The notes under the pieces: generated by a model
Told to the model about the DNA's origin: nothing
Seen by the model: only the letters and a program-made list of their open reading frames with translations
Databases searched by the model: none
Shown: piece by piece, positions 1-7,112 of the stretch
Layout of the letters: the number at the start of each line of letters is the position of its first letter
Numbering within the stretch: the first letter of the stretch is position 1
Translations under genes and position numbers: made by a program
DNA from: Microcaldota archaeon
GTDB lineage: Archaea; Micrarchaeota; Micrarchaeia; Micrarchaeales; Micrarchaeaceae
Reading direction: 5' to 3'
NCBI GenBank assembly: GCA_027317945.1
Contig: DAHVQB010000006.1
Coordinates: 1 to 35,360 of the forward strand
DNA length: 35,360 nucleotides

Positions 1-47
1 GTAGCGTCAGGGTAGATTCTGAACTTGTAGGCTCTTGTCAGTTCCAT
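1..47 (-). CDS. tnpB: TnpB (IS200/IS605 family), N-terminal fragment cut by window edge
   Basis: The minus strand from 47 reads MELTRAYKFRIYPDA and runs off the left edge. The pattern AYKFRIYP is the typical first strand of TnpB, the RNA-guided nuclease encoded by IS200/IS605 and IS1341-type elements. A TATA box at 64-75 lies about 25 nt upstream of ATG 47, which suggests a leaderless message starting at this codon. An in-frame ATG at 68 is possible but falls inside the TATA box. Only 15 full codons are visible, so whether the gene is intact cannot be judged. Confidence 0.75.
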   Translation of the reverse strand, partial: MELTRAYKFRIYPDA

Positions 48-63
48 GCAACCTATATTTCCA

Positions 64-75
64 TCCATATTTATA
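64..75 (-). promoter_or_regulatory. TATA box for tnpB
   Basis: On the minus strand this reads CGTATAAATATG. Its centre is about 24 nt from ATG 47, the usual distance from an archaeal TATA box to the transcription start. Confidence 0.5.
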
Positions 76-99
76 CGCCTTACTACGGTTCGCTTTCAT

Positions 100-142
100 C
101 CCACCCATGAATGGTGTGGGATTTCCCGCTCACTTTGTTAAA
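100..142 (-). mobile_element. IS200/IS605-type terminal hairpin, copy A
   Basis: A hairpin at 100-120 (stem CCCAC/GTGGG, then CCA/TGG around a TGAA loop) is followed by a 22-nt tail to 142. Read on the minus strand it follows the familiar IS1341/IS605 right-end pattern: GGGAAATCCC, hairpin, then GGGATGAA. A second copy at 29833-29875 matches at 41 of 43 positions, and the two differences form one compensating base-pair change in the stem. Copy A sits about 50 nt upstream of the tnpB start. It could be that element's own left end or the right end of a lost neighbour. Confidence 0.65.
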
Positions 143-282
143 ACCCTCTTGCCGTTTGCTTTACCAAAATTTGCACGAATAATAGTCGGCGGCGCAGGCA
201 TTGCGATTTGAAGAACGTGGCGTCAGGGTTGATGCCCACATGATAATCTGCCGTCAGCCTGCCCAACTCGAAAACACCGCCC

Positions 283-537
283 TCAGTGGTTGTTAGAACG
301 AGCGTAATATGAGACGGATATGATTATGATGCCTATGATAACTAAAACCGAACCCCCATAGATTAGATCGACAATCGAAGCATCAAGGCAGCATGGGACT
401 ACGGGTTGCCCCACTATTTGTGCAGGGCAATTGCAAATCCTGTTTGAGTATGACATAAAACCCAGGATTGCGATAATTGACCCTACGATAATTAGCGCTA
501 ATCCGGGATTTCTCAATCTTTCCGTTTTCTTTTGCAT
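283..537 (-). CDS. small two-helix membrane protein, unknown function
   Basis: This 84-residue protein has a charged N-terminus (MQKKTERLRNPG), a first membrane helix at about 13-30, a loop of about 30 residues with four cysteines (CNC and a CC pair), and a second helix at about 58-78 ending in a short basic tail. The paired cysteines in the loop could form disulfides or hold a metal if the loop faces outward. I do not recognise the family. It starts 46 nt downstream of the ubiX stop on the same strand, so the two may be co-transcribed. Confidence 0.6.
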   Translation of the reverse strand: MQKKTERLRNPGLALIIVGSIIAILGFMSYSNRICNCPAQIVGQPVVPCCLDASIVDLIYGGSVLVIIGIIIISVSYYARSNNH

Positions 538-583
538 GCACTGCCTTTTGTTTCCGATGAAACCCGATTTTGTCAGCCAATGT

Positions 584-1159
584 TTACTTCTTTGCGCTAG
601 GCCATCGAGGGTACATGTTATGGCTTATTGACATGGCGTCCAGTGCCTTTCCGACCACGAAATCGATCATGTCTTCGACGCTCTTTGGATGCGAATAAAA
701 AGCGGGCGATGCGGGCAATATTATGCCGCCTGCCCTTGTTATGCGCAGCGCGTTCTCGAGCTCTATCATGCCAAGCGGAGCCTCCCTTACGACCACGACC
801 AGCCTCTTCCTGCTCCTCAGCATGTTAAGCGCAGACCTGCTTATGAGGTTGGACGCTATTCCGGACGCCACCTCCGCCATGGTCTTTATGCTGCATGGTA
901 TTATAATCATGCCGTAGACATCGAAGCTGGAGCTGGAGATATCCGCGCCGAGGGCGTCCTCATCGTAGACTTTCTTGGAATATTTCTTTAGTCCTGAAGC
1001 GAAGGCAGGGTATCCTTCCGCGGCTGCTGTCTTCTTGGCCCAGTCCGACACTACGGTGTGCACATCGAAGCCCAGACCGGAAAGCACTTCTGCTGCCCTT
1101 ACCCCGTATTGCAGCCCGCTGGCCCCCGTAATGCCGATTATAACGCGCCCTTTCGCCAT
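584..1159 (-). CDS. ubiX: UbiX flavin prenyltransferase
   Basis: UbiX joins dimethylallyl phosphate to FMN to make prenyl-FMN, the cofactor of UbiD decarboxylases. The 191-residue length is normal. Visible hallmarks are the flavin-binding GITGASG at 9-15, PCSIKTMAEVASGIASNLI at 88-106, VVREAPL at 123-129 and ILPASPAFY at 147-155. A UbiD gene lies about 3.6 kb away at 4813-6231 on the other strand, so this enzyme probably supplies its cofactor. A TATA-like CATATATAG about 35 nt upstream supports the ATG at 1159. Confidence 0.93.
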   Translation of the reverse strand: MAKGRVIIGITGASGLQYGVRAAEVLSGLGFDVHTVVSDWAKKTAAAEGYPAFASGLKKYSKKVYDEDALGADISSSSFDVYGMIIIPCSIKTMAEVASGIASNLISRSALNMLRSRKRLVVVVREAPLGMIELENALRITRAGGIILPASPAFYSHPKSVEDMIDFVVGKALDAMSISHNMYPRWPSAKK

Positions 1160-1331
1160 TGCATCAATTTTATTTTAGGTATAGATTCTATATATGCTAC
1201 TATGAAGCGCGGCTATGCGCCGCGTCAAGGAATGAAACTTTATGCGAATCTATTACATGAAAGAATAAAATAATGCGCAGGAATTGCACCCGCGCAAAGT
1301 CCTTATTGTATGCTTTGTATGCTTCGGACGC

Positions 1332-1958
1332 TCACGGAGGGGATACCAAGTGTCCGGCAACGGCAGTCGCACCGGCGTACATGCCGCCCAGACCCGCGAA
1401 AATGAACGCGAGCCAGCATATGACCAGGAGGGCATGCCAACCTCCCCAGACGCTCTTCTGGTAACCAGGGAGCCGGTCCATCACTATTGTTGCGGGATAA
1501 GAGAATATGCCCGCCACGCCGAACAGTGTGAACAGCATCAAGAGCTCGAACGGATCCTGCGTGAGTTGCAGCACATAACCGTTGTAGCCGTACCATATGG
1601 CCATGACGCCTATCAGCAGGGCGAGTAGCCCGACGAACTGCAGCTGGATGCCGCGGCGTATCGCCATTGCAAAAGCGAGCAGCACTATGCCGAACGAGAC
1701 GTACGGATCCATGAACAGTATGTTATACGGTGACGTAATTCCCAGCGGCCACAGGAACTGGTCCACTATGCCAGAGACGAGCATATAACCGCCCAATACT
1801 GCGAGGGGCACTGCTGCGGCTTTTAGCCCTCCCGTTATATCCTTCGCTCTTTTGCGGTACTGCATATACACGTACGACATCAGGTACGCTATCAGCAATG
1901 CTGCGAATCCTATGACAAAAAGCTGGTAAGCCAGGTTGTCCACGAAAGCCAATTCCAT
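1332..1958 (-). CDS. DUF981-like multi-pass membrane protein
   Basis: About 208 residues with six or seven hydrophobic helices and short basic loops (QYRKRAKD near 35). Length and pattern resemble the archaeal DUF981 membrane family, which has no assigned function. That assignment is from memory of the family and is moderate. The start is uncertain: GTG 1961, ATG 1958 or TTG 1952. Against the GGTGA site, TTG 1952 has the spacing seen for other genes here. A 172-nt gap with its own promoter region separates it from ubiX. Confidence 0.7.
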   Translation of the reverse strand: MELAFVDNLAYQLFVIGFAALLIAYLMSYVYMQYRKRAKDITGGLKAAAVPLAVLGGYMLVSGIVDQFLWPLGITSPYNILFMDPYVSFGIVLLAFAMAIRRGIQLQFVGLLALLIGVMAIWYGYNGYVLQLTQDPFELLMLFTLFGVAGIFSYPATIVMDRLPGYQKSVWGGWHALLVICWLAFIFAGLGGMYAGATAVAGHLVSPP

Positions 1959-1990
1959 CACCGCTTCATACTTCTATTTAACAATTTAAA

Positions 1991-2085
1991 TAGGCAGCGC
2001 TATAGGGCAGTATAGTTGGCGCGAGCTGCGTCCTTGCGGCTGCCTATGCCGGCGCCTGGAGCCGGCCGCTCTGTCGGCTAATGCA
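1991..2085. repeat. GC-rich intergenic segment with inverted repeats
   Basis: Between the divergent DUF981 and HxlR genes there is an 8-bp inverted repeat, TAGGCAGC at 1991-1998 and GCTGCCTA at 2039-2046. A second GC-rich dyad (CCGGC/GCCGG) follows at about 2048-2068. The stretch is markedly more GC-rich than the AT-rich promoter DNA around it. It could be a structured RNA, an operator for the HxlR protein, or an upstream leader. Nothing decides between these. Confidence 0.3.
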
Positions 2086-2182
2086 CTATCAGAATATATA
2101 GTTTGCAACTTATAAAGCGGGGAAATCCCAACCGTATTGGGCAGGATCGCGAAACAGTGAAAAACCTAAATGCAGTGATATT

Positions 2183-2566
2183 ATGAAAACTCAAAAAAAG
2201 GATGGATGCCCTACCCTGAACCTTATACACGTAGTGGGCAAGAGGTGGACCATACCTATAATTGAGGAGGCGTATTTCTCGGAAGGCAGCGTATCATTCA
2301 ACGAGCTACAGCGCTCACTCTACGGAATAACGCCCAGGATGTTGAGCAATAGCCTTGATGAGCTGCAGGAATATTCGCTCCTGGAGAGGAGGGAGAACAA
2401 CTCGGGCAATGCCACGCACACGCAGTACTCGCTCACGGACAAAGGGCACGAAGTCGCCAACCTGATAAGGGAGATAAAGGAGCTTGGCAGGTGCTTCTAC
2501 ACGTATGACACCAATGCGGCGTGCAAGAACATGAAATGCAGCGCATGCGGACTTCTGGACAGGTAA
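2183..2566 (+). CDS. HxlR-family winged-helix transcription regulator
   Basis: A 127-residue winged-helix protein with the HxlR pattern: Cys9 in an N-terminal CP pair, VVGKRWTIPII at 17-27, FNELQRSLYGITPRMLSNSLDEL spread over 39-61, and YSLTDKG at 82-88. Such proteins sense thiol or electrophile stress, often through the N-terminal cysteine. An unusual C-terminal tail carries CX4CX2C (Cys114, 119, 122) plus Cys104, which could bind metal or form a redox switch. TTATAAAG at 2110-2117 is a plausible TATA box. The gene faces the mfnB-ubiA operon with a 232-nt gap, so it is a candidate regulator of that operon. Confidence 0.85.
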   Translation: MKTQKKDGCPTLNLIHVVGKRWTIPIIEEAYFSEGSVSFNELQRSLYGITPRMLSNSLDELQEYSLLERRENNSGNATHTQYSLTDKGHEVANLIREIKELGRCFYTYDTNAACKNMKCSACGLLDR

Positions 2567-2755
2567 GCGCGGAGCGCCTTGCATGGGCGATTTTCCAGAT
2601 GCCTTGAGCTTATGCCCCTTATTCTGATTATATGAATATATGAATAGGCAGCCGATGCCAGCAACGCTGGCCATTCGGACATGGCCGGAGCCCATCTATA
2701 TATTTAAACGATGCAGTATGCATCATGATAGCCTTGCATCGTTACGGCTATTAGA

Positions 2756-2770
2756 AAAAGGATTAAATAG
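2756..2770 (+). promoter_or_regulatory. BRE/TATA promoter of the mfnB operon
   Basis: AAAAGGATTAAATAG centred about 33 nt before the mfnB ATG. The identical 15-mer occurs at 16780-16794 before the aminopeptidase gene. This fits a purine-rich BRE plus a TATA box. Confidence 0.55.
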
Positions 2771-2798
2771 GCTACATGCAAAATATTATTGTGATTTC

Positions 2799-3539
2799 AT
2801 GATGCTGATGGTAAGCGTGCAGAACCTTGCTGAGGCAAGGGAAGCAGTGGAAGGAAATGCAGACATAGTGGACGTCAAGAACCTGGATGAGATATTCATA
2901 GGAGCTAATTATCCCCCTGTAATCAAGGAGGTCAGGGAGGCATTCCCCAAGGAAAGGCACGTCAGCGTGACCCTGGGATCGGTTCCTGAAGCTGTCGGCA
3001 CAGTTGCCCTTGCAGTGTACGGCGCGGCCGTGCTGAAGGCCACGTCAGTCAAGGTGGGATTCGTGAACATGTCCTACGATACGGCGCTGAGGACGCTCAA
3101 GGAGTGCAAGAAGGCGCTCAAGGGCTTCGACACGAAGCTGATAGCCGCAACTTTCGCGGACAGCCACCTCTACAATGGGATAGACCCGAAGCTCGTGGTG
3201 AAGCTTGCCAAGGAGAGCGAGAGCGACGGCATACTTATAGACACGCTCACGAAGGACGGGAGGAACCTGTTCGACTTCATGGACGAGCCCACGCTTAAGA
3301 GCCTGACCGACGAGGCCAAGGATCTGGGCATGAGCACCGCACTGTCAGGCGCGCTCAAGATAAGCAACTTCGACACTCTTGTCAGGATAAACCCGGACAT
3401 AGTCGGGGTTAGGGGCGCGGTGTGCAAGGGCGAGGACAGGTACAATGGAAGGGTTGACGCCAAGGCAGTTGCCAACGTGAAGAACGAGCTGGACATGAGG
3501 GTAGAAGGCAAGATAGAGGTATTCAACAATACCAAGTAG
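2799..3539 (+). CDS. mfnB: MfnB-family (5-formylfuran-3-yl)methyl phosphate synthase
   Basis: MfnB converts two glyceraldehyde 3-phosphates into the furan aldehyde 4-HFC-P, the first ring precursor of methanofuran. The 246-residue protein matches the known methanogen enzyme end to end. The presumed active-site lysines are present: Lys27 in DVKN, Lys85 in VKVG and Lys152 in DTLTKDG, with Asp148. IVGVRGAVCKGEDRYNGR at about 201-218 is also typical. The ATG at 2799 is chosen over the longer frame because GTGA lies 4 nt upstream and the TATA box is correctly placed. It is the first gene of a five-gene run. No methanogenesis genes are in the window, so the final product is unknown. Confidence 0.87.
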   Translation: MMLMVSVQNLAEAREAVEGNADIVDVKNLDEIFIGANYPPVIKEVREAFPKERHVSVTLGSVPEAVGTVALAVYGAAVLKATSVKVGFVNMSYDTALRTLKECKKALKGFDTKLIAATFADSHLYNGIDPKLVVKLAKESESDGILIDTLTKDGRNLFDFMDEPTLKSLTDEAKDLGMSTALSGALKISNFDTLVRINPDIVGVRGAVCKGEDRYNGRVDAKAVANVKNELDMRVEGKIEVFNNTK

Positions 3540-3559
3540 TAGCAGGCAAAGTGACCGGA

Positions 3560-3787
3560 ATGCTTATAGATGCCACGAAGAAGAACTGCAAGGGCGTAAT
3601 AACCGAACTGGAGAAGGCCATGGCAGGGCTGAAGTCCGGGGATAATGTTGAGACCATAGTCTACGGCATACCAAACAAGATGGACGTCTACGCCTGGGCA
3701 AGGAGGAAAGGCCACAGGATAGAGAGCGAGCAGAGGGATGGCGCCAATTTCAGGATTACCGTAAGCAAGGGGACACCTACCTCCTAA
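3560..3787 (+). CDS. TusA/SirA-fold small protein with degenerate CPxP motif
   Basis: This 75-residue protein has the beta-alpha-beta layout of TusA-type sulfur carriers: a start like LIDATxxNC, a helix ELEKAMAGLKSGD, then WARRKGHRIE and a final strand. In true TusA the cysteine sits in CPxP. Here Cys10 is kept but the prolines are replaced (NCKGV). It may carry sulfur, bind a partner, or have lost transfer activity. GTG 3551 could start the frame, but I take ATG 3560 because GTGA at 3551-3554 then serves as its ribosome site. It begins 20 nt after mfnB. Confidence 0.7.
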   Translation: MLIDATKKNCKGVITELEKAMAGLKSGDNVETIVYGIPNKMDVYAWARRKGHRIESEQRDGANFRITVSKGTPTS

Positions 3788-3825
3788 GACTGCAAATCTT
3801 CTGTTTAACAAATTAGGTTGGTTCA

Positions 3826-4803
3826 ATGGACTATTCGAAAAGGGATTCTAAGCAATGGGCGCGCCAGAATTTGACAGGGCAATGGACCACTATGGTGACG
3901 CCGTTCACAAAGGACGACCGGCTGGACGAGGAAGGGCTGAAGCGCAACATAGAGCACGTACTTTCGCTCGGCACAAAGGGCATGGGATTTTCCTGGAACA
4001 TGGGGGAGTTCTGGAGCCTGACAAAGGAAGAGAGGCTCAGGCTGATGGAGATTGCGCCGGACCTCATAAGGAAGCGCGCCATGGCAGCGTTCCAAGTTAC
4101 TGACACCTCGATAAAGGATGTGATTGGGATGGCGAACAAGGCCGAGCAGTACGGCTACGATTTCGTCATACTCGGGCCGCCGTACATGGTCACGAAGACC
4201 GAGGACCAGGTGGTGAATTTCGTGGGCAAAGTAGCCGAAAAGACCAACATAGGCATAGCGTTCTACAACTCGCCCCAGTTCGGGATCGTGCTCAACGTGA
4301 AGGGGTTGACGAGGATATCTGAAATCGAGAACGTCATAGCGATAAAGGAGGCCAGCTTCAACACGCAGATAGGCATAGACACGCACCTTATGGCAGGCAA
4401 GAACGCGGTGGTGAGCGTGCCAGACGAGGAGATATTCTTTTATGAGCAGTATTACAACTTCCACCAGCAGGCCATGTTCGCTAACACGAGCGACTGGAGG
4501 TTCGACACCAAGACGAAGCACGATTACGTTAATTTCATAGACCTTGCCACATCGGGCCAGATGGACAAGGCGCGCGAGGCGTACAAGGCGGTCTACCCTG
4601 TAAAGAGCGTCTCCAGGAAATGGTGGCCTCGGATAGTGGCCAGGACGGGAGGCTCGCTGCCCGTGCAGATGGCGAAGTACTGGGGAGAACTCATGGGCAT
4701 GGCTGGAGGCCACGTAAGACCGCCAGTGCTGGAGCTTACGCAGGATGAGAGGGACGGCATAAAGAAGGATCTTATAGGGCTTGGGCTCATACCTGCTGAA
4801 TAG
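3826..4803 (+). CDS. DHDPS/NAL-family class I aldolase (pyruvate lyase type)
   Basis: A TIM-barrel enzyme of the DapA family, which forms a Schiff base with pyruvate. The catalytic Tyr is Tyr147 in FYNSP and the Schiff-base lysine is Lys174 in IAIKEAS. GE at 60-61 matches the conserved TTGE loop, but the two threonines of the proton relay are Asn58 and Met59 here. At 325 residues it is longer than usual DapA (about 290) and closer in size to hydratase-aldolases that act on aromatic aldehydes. True lysine-pathway DapA is therefore unlikely. Its place between a furan-aldehyde synthase and UbiD hints at an aromatic or furan aldehyde substrate, which is inference. Confidence 0.83.
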   Translation: MDYSKRDSKQWARQNLTGQWTTMVTPFTKDDRLDEEGLKRNIEHVLSLGTKGMGFSWNMGEFWSLTKEERLRLMEIAPDLIRKRAMAAFQVTDTSIKDVIGMANKAEQYGYDFVILGPPYMVTKTEDQVVNFVGKVAEKTNIGIAFYNSPQFGIVLNVKGLTRISEIENVIAIKEASFNTQIGIDTHLMAGKNAVVSVPDEEIFFYEQYYNFHQQAMFANTSDWRFDTKTKHDYVNFIDLATSGQMDKAREAYKAVYPVKSVSRKWWPRIVARTGGSLPVQMAKYWGELMGMAGGHVRPPVLELTQDERDGIKKDLIGLGLIPAE

Positions 4804-4812
4804 GCGCGCTTT

Positions 4813-6231
4813 ATGATAAAGGATCTACGGGCTTACCTGGATTATCTCCGTTCGAAATCCAGGCTGGCCGTTGTCAAGGATGAGGTAGGCACAGAATTGG
4901 AGATAACGGCGCTTACTGATACCGCCAACAGGGCGCGGAAGTATGACAGCAAGACGTTGATGTTCTCAAACGTACAGGGCTACGACATGCCGGTAGTCAC
5001 AAGCCTATTCGGGTCCTCGAACACGCTCAGTGAGCTTCTGGGCAGCTTCTCGATATCCGACACTGTGATGAGCATACTGCATCCGCAGCAGGCCGGAGGC
5101 GCAGGGTCCATGCTGAAGGGAGCCAAGGCGTTCATTGATTCCAAGCCGAAGGTCGAAAGCTTCAGCGCAAATGGTTACAGGAAGCTGGGCGGGCTTGATG
5201 AGCTGCCCGTTCTCAAATCATGGCCCAACGACGCGGGGAAGTTCATAACGCTGCCGATTGTTGTCACGAACAGCTATGACGACGGTTCGCTTAACGCCGG
5301 AGTTTACAGGATGCAGGTCTTCGACGATGTCACCACAGGGATGCACTGGCAGGCGCAGAAGGGCGGCGCATTGCATGCATATGAGGCGGCGAAGCGCGGC
5401 AAGGCACTCAAAGTTTCGGTCGCGATAGGCACAGATCCGTTCAACATACTTTCAGCTGCGACCCCTCTGCCTCAGGGCATAAACGAATTCGCGTTCGCAG
5501 GCATGGCGAGAGGCTCAAGGACTACTTTGGTGAAGGATGGCGACTATCCTCCAGTGCCTGCCAATTCCGAGATAATCATAAACGGCTACGTGGAGCCGGA
5601 TGAGCGCAGGATGGAAGGGCCGTTCGGCGACCACACAGGATATTACTCCATACCAGAACCCGCCAACGTGCTGCACATAGACAAGATATACGCAAAGAAG
5701 GATGCAGTCTATCCGGCCAGCGTGGTGGGCTTCCCATGGAATGAGGACGCGGTCATAGGGCTCTTCATGATGCAGTACCTCAAGCCGATGATAAGCCTTG
5801 TGAACGACAGCATAATCGACATATACCTTCCGCCGGAGGGGCTTTTCACTGACGTGTGCTTCATAAAGGTGAAGAAGCGGTTCCCGGGCGAGGCCAAGAA
5901 GGCCATGTTCTCAGTGCTTGGGCTGGGACAGCTCTCATTCATAAAGATGATAGTGGCGATGGACGACGACATCGACATAACCGACCTGGGCCGCGTACTC
6001 TGGGCCATGGCGACAAGGGTGGAGCCGGAGAGGGACGTCCAGATAATAAAGGGCACGCCCACGGACACGCTCGACCACACGGCCAACACTGTGGCGTACG
6101 GCTCCAAGATGCTGATAGATGCCACGAAGAAGAGCAGGGGCGAAGGCTACGGCAGGGACTGGCCAGATACCATATCGCTGCCGAAGGGCGTCATGGACGA
6201 CGCGGTGAAGAGATGGCAAAAGCTGAAATAA
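4813..6231 (+). CDS. ubiD: UbiD-family prenyl-FMN-dependent decarboxylase
   Basis: A 472-residue UbiD decarboxylase of full length. GVYRMQ supplies the conserved Arg (166), and EGPFGDHTGYYS at 268-279 supplies Glu268 and Asp273, giving the R-E-D set used with prenyl-FMN and Mn. Typical blocks YPASVVG (about 304-310) and the C-terminal LIDATKK and WPD are present. Family members decarboxylate prenylated hydroxybenzoates (quinone synthesis), anhydromevalonate phosphate (archaeal isoprenoids) or furan carboxylates (HmfF). The next gene is UbiA-like, which favours a quinone-like or other prenylated ring product. It starts 9 nt after the aldolase, with UbiX encoded nearby. Confidence 0.92.
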   Translation: MIKDLRAYLDYLRSKSRLAVVKDEVGTELEITALTDTANRARKYDSKTLMFSNVQGYDMPVVTSLFGSSNTLSELLGSFSISDTVMSILHPQQAGGAGSMLKGAKAFIDSKPKVESFSANGYRKLGGLDELPVLKSWPNDAGKFITLPIVVTNSYDDGSLNAGVYRMQVFDDVTTGMHWQAQKGGALHAYEAAKRGKALKVSVAIGTDPFNILSAATPLPQGINEFAFAGMARGSRTTLVKDGDYPPVPANSEIIINGYVEPDERRMEGPFGDHTGYYSIPEPANVLHIDKIYAKKDAVYPASVVGFPWNEDAVIGLFMMQYLKPMISLVNDSIIDIYLPPEGLFTDVCFIKVKKRFPGEAKKAMFSVLGLGQLSFIKMIVAMDDDIDITDLGRVLWAMATRVEPERDVQIIKGTPTDTLDHTANTVAYGSKMLIDATKKSRGEGYGRDWPDTISLPKGVMDDAVKRWQKLK

Positions 6232-7064
6232 GCAGGATACTCGCGTCACTTTTCAATCCATGGCTCATAATATACAACATATGCTTCGTTTACATAGGCA
6301 TGCTGCTTGCGCCCAACTTCGGCCTCTTTTCCTTCGCGTTCATAACAATCGCCTTCATGGCTGCCAGGCTTGCCGCACTGCTGATGAACAAGTACCTGGG
6401 CAGGGAGATAGACGTCAAGAACAAGAAGAAGCTGGAATCCGACCCCAGCCTCGCGGTGCCGAAGAACCTGCTGCTCGCAAGCTTCATCATACTCACTGCA
6501 ATATTCATTTTCAGCGCTTACATGCTAAACACCCTGGCATTGCTGCTTTCGCCTTTGGTCATACTGCTATTCGTGGTGGACCCGAAACTCAAGAAGCGCA
6601 GCGCCAGCAGGCATTTCAGCGTTGGCACGATAGAGAGCATAGACGTGCTGGCTGGCTACATAGGGGTCGCAGGATCTTTCCCGTACACCGCCGGGCCGTA
6701 CATACTGGTGCTGAGCATGATACTGGTCGGCAGCGGATTCGACATACTGTATTCAGTCATACACATGGATTTCGACAAAAGGCATGGGCTGAAGACCTAC
6801 CCTGTCAAGTACGGCGCGAAAAAGGCGGTCAGGATATCTTCCATGCTGCACTACTCCGCATCCGCACTGATACTGGTTTTCGCTGTAATGAGCGGCTATG
6901 CAGTGGTAATCGTCGGGGCAGTGGTTGCTGCGGTTGCACTGATGCTGCAGCACGTGGGGCTTGATGTGAAAAACGATGCGAGCATAGCGATGAGGATAAA
7001 GATATACAACGCCCTGTTCGCCGCCATACTGCTAGTATCCATAGCCATTGCGAGGCTTGCCTGA
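6213..7064 (+). CDS. UbiA-superfamily membrane prenyltransferase-like protein with altered Asp motifs
   Basis: A 283-residue integral membrane protein with eight or nine helices and the UbiA layout. The first motif NxxxDxxxD reads NKYLGREID (59-67), so the middle Asp is Gly63. The second, DxxYxxxDxxxD, reads Asp177-Tyr180-His184-Asp188, so its middle Asp is His. Both changed positions normally help bind the Mg-diphosphate of the prenyl donor. The start at ATG 6213 overlaps the ubiD end by 19 nt and implies translational coupling. It may still prenylate with altered metal use, or act on an unusual donor. Confidence 0.85.
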   Translation: MAKAEISRILASLFNPWLIIYNICFVYIGMLLAPNFGLFSFAFITIAFMAARLAALLMNKYLGREIDVKNKKKLESDPSLAVPKNLLLASFIILTAIFIFSAYMLNTLALLLSPLVILLFVVDPKLKKRSASRHFSVGTIESIDVLAGYIGVAGSFPYTAGPYILVLSMILVGSGFDILYSVIHMDFDKRHGLKTYPVKYGAKKAVRISSMLHYSASALILVFAVMSGYAVVIVGAVVAAVALMLQHVGLDVKNDASIAMRIKIYNALFAAILLVSIAIARLA

Positions 7065-7104
7065 AGCGCCATGGCTGAGGAGCATTCAAAAAGGAATGGC
7101 GCTT
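7064..7104. terminator. hairpin between convergent genes
   Basis: A perfect 9-bp stem, AAGCGCCAT at 7064-7072 with ATGGCGCTT at 7096-7104, lies in the 48-bp gap between ubiA and the convergent gene at 7113-7520. There is no T-run, so it may be a transcript-end stabiliser rather than a true terminator. Confidence 0.4.
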
Positions 7105-7112
7105 GACGGGAT

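Noticed and set aside
143-303. Minus-strand open frame ending in the TAA of hairpin copy A, considered as a tnpB C-terminus
   Set aside because: It lacks the zinc finger and the DRD/NAA block of TnpB, and overlaps the end of the 283-537 gene; no supportable similarity.
3560-6132. 24 of 25 bases shared by the TusA-like start (3560-3584) and the ubiD end (6109-6133)
   Set aside because: Both families independently use a LIDAT-like strand, and codon choice is uniform here, so chance is the simpler explanation.
4813-7064. Reading ubiD and ubiA as a standard menaquinone pathway pair
   Set aside because: Not excluded, but the UbiA metal motifs are altered and no other quinone gene is in the window, so the name of the product is left open.
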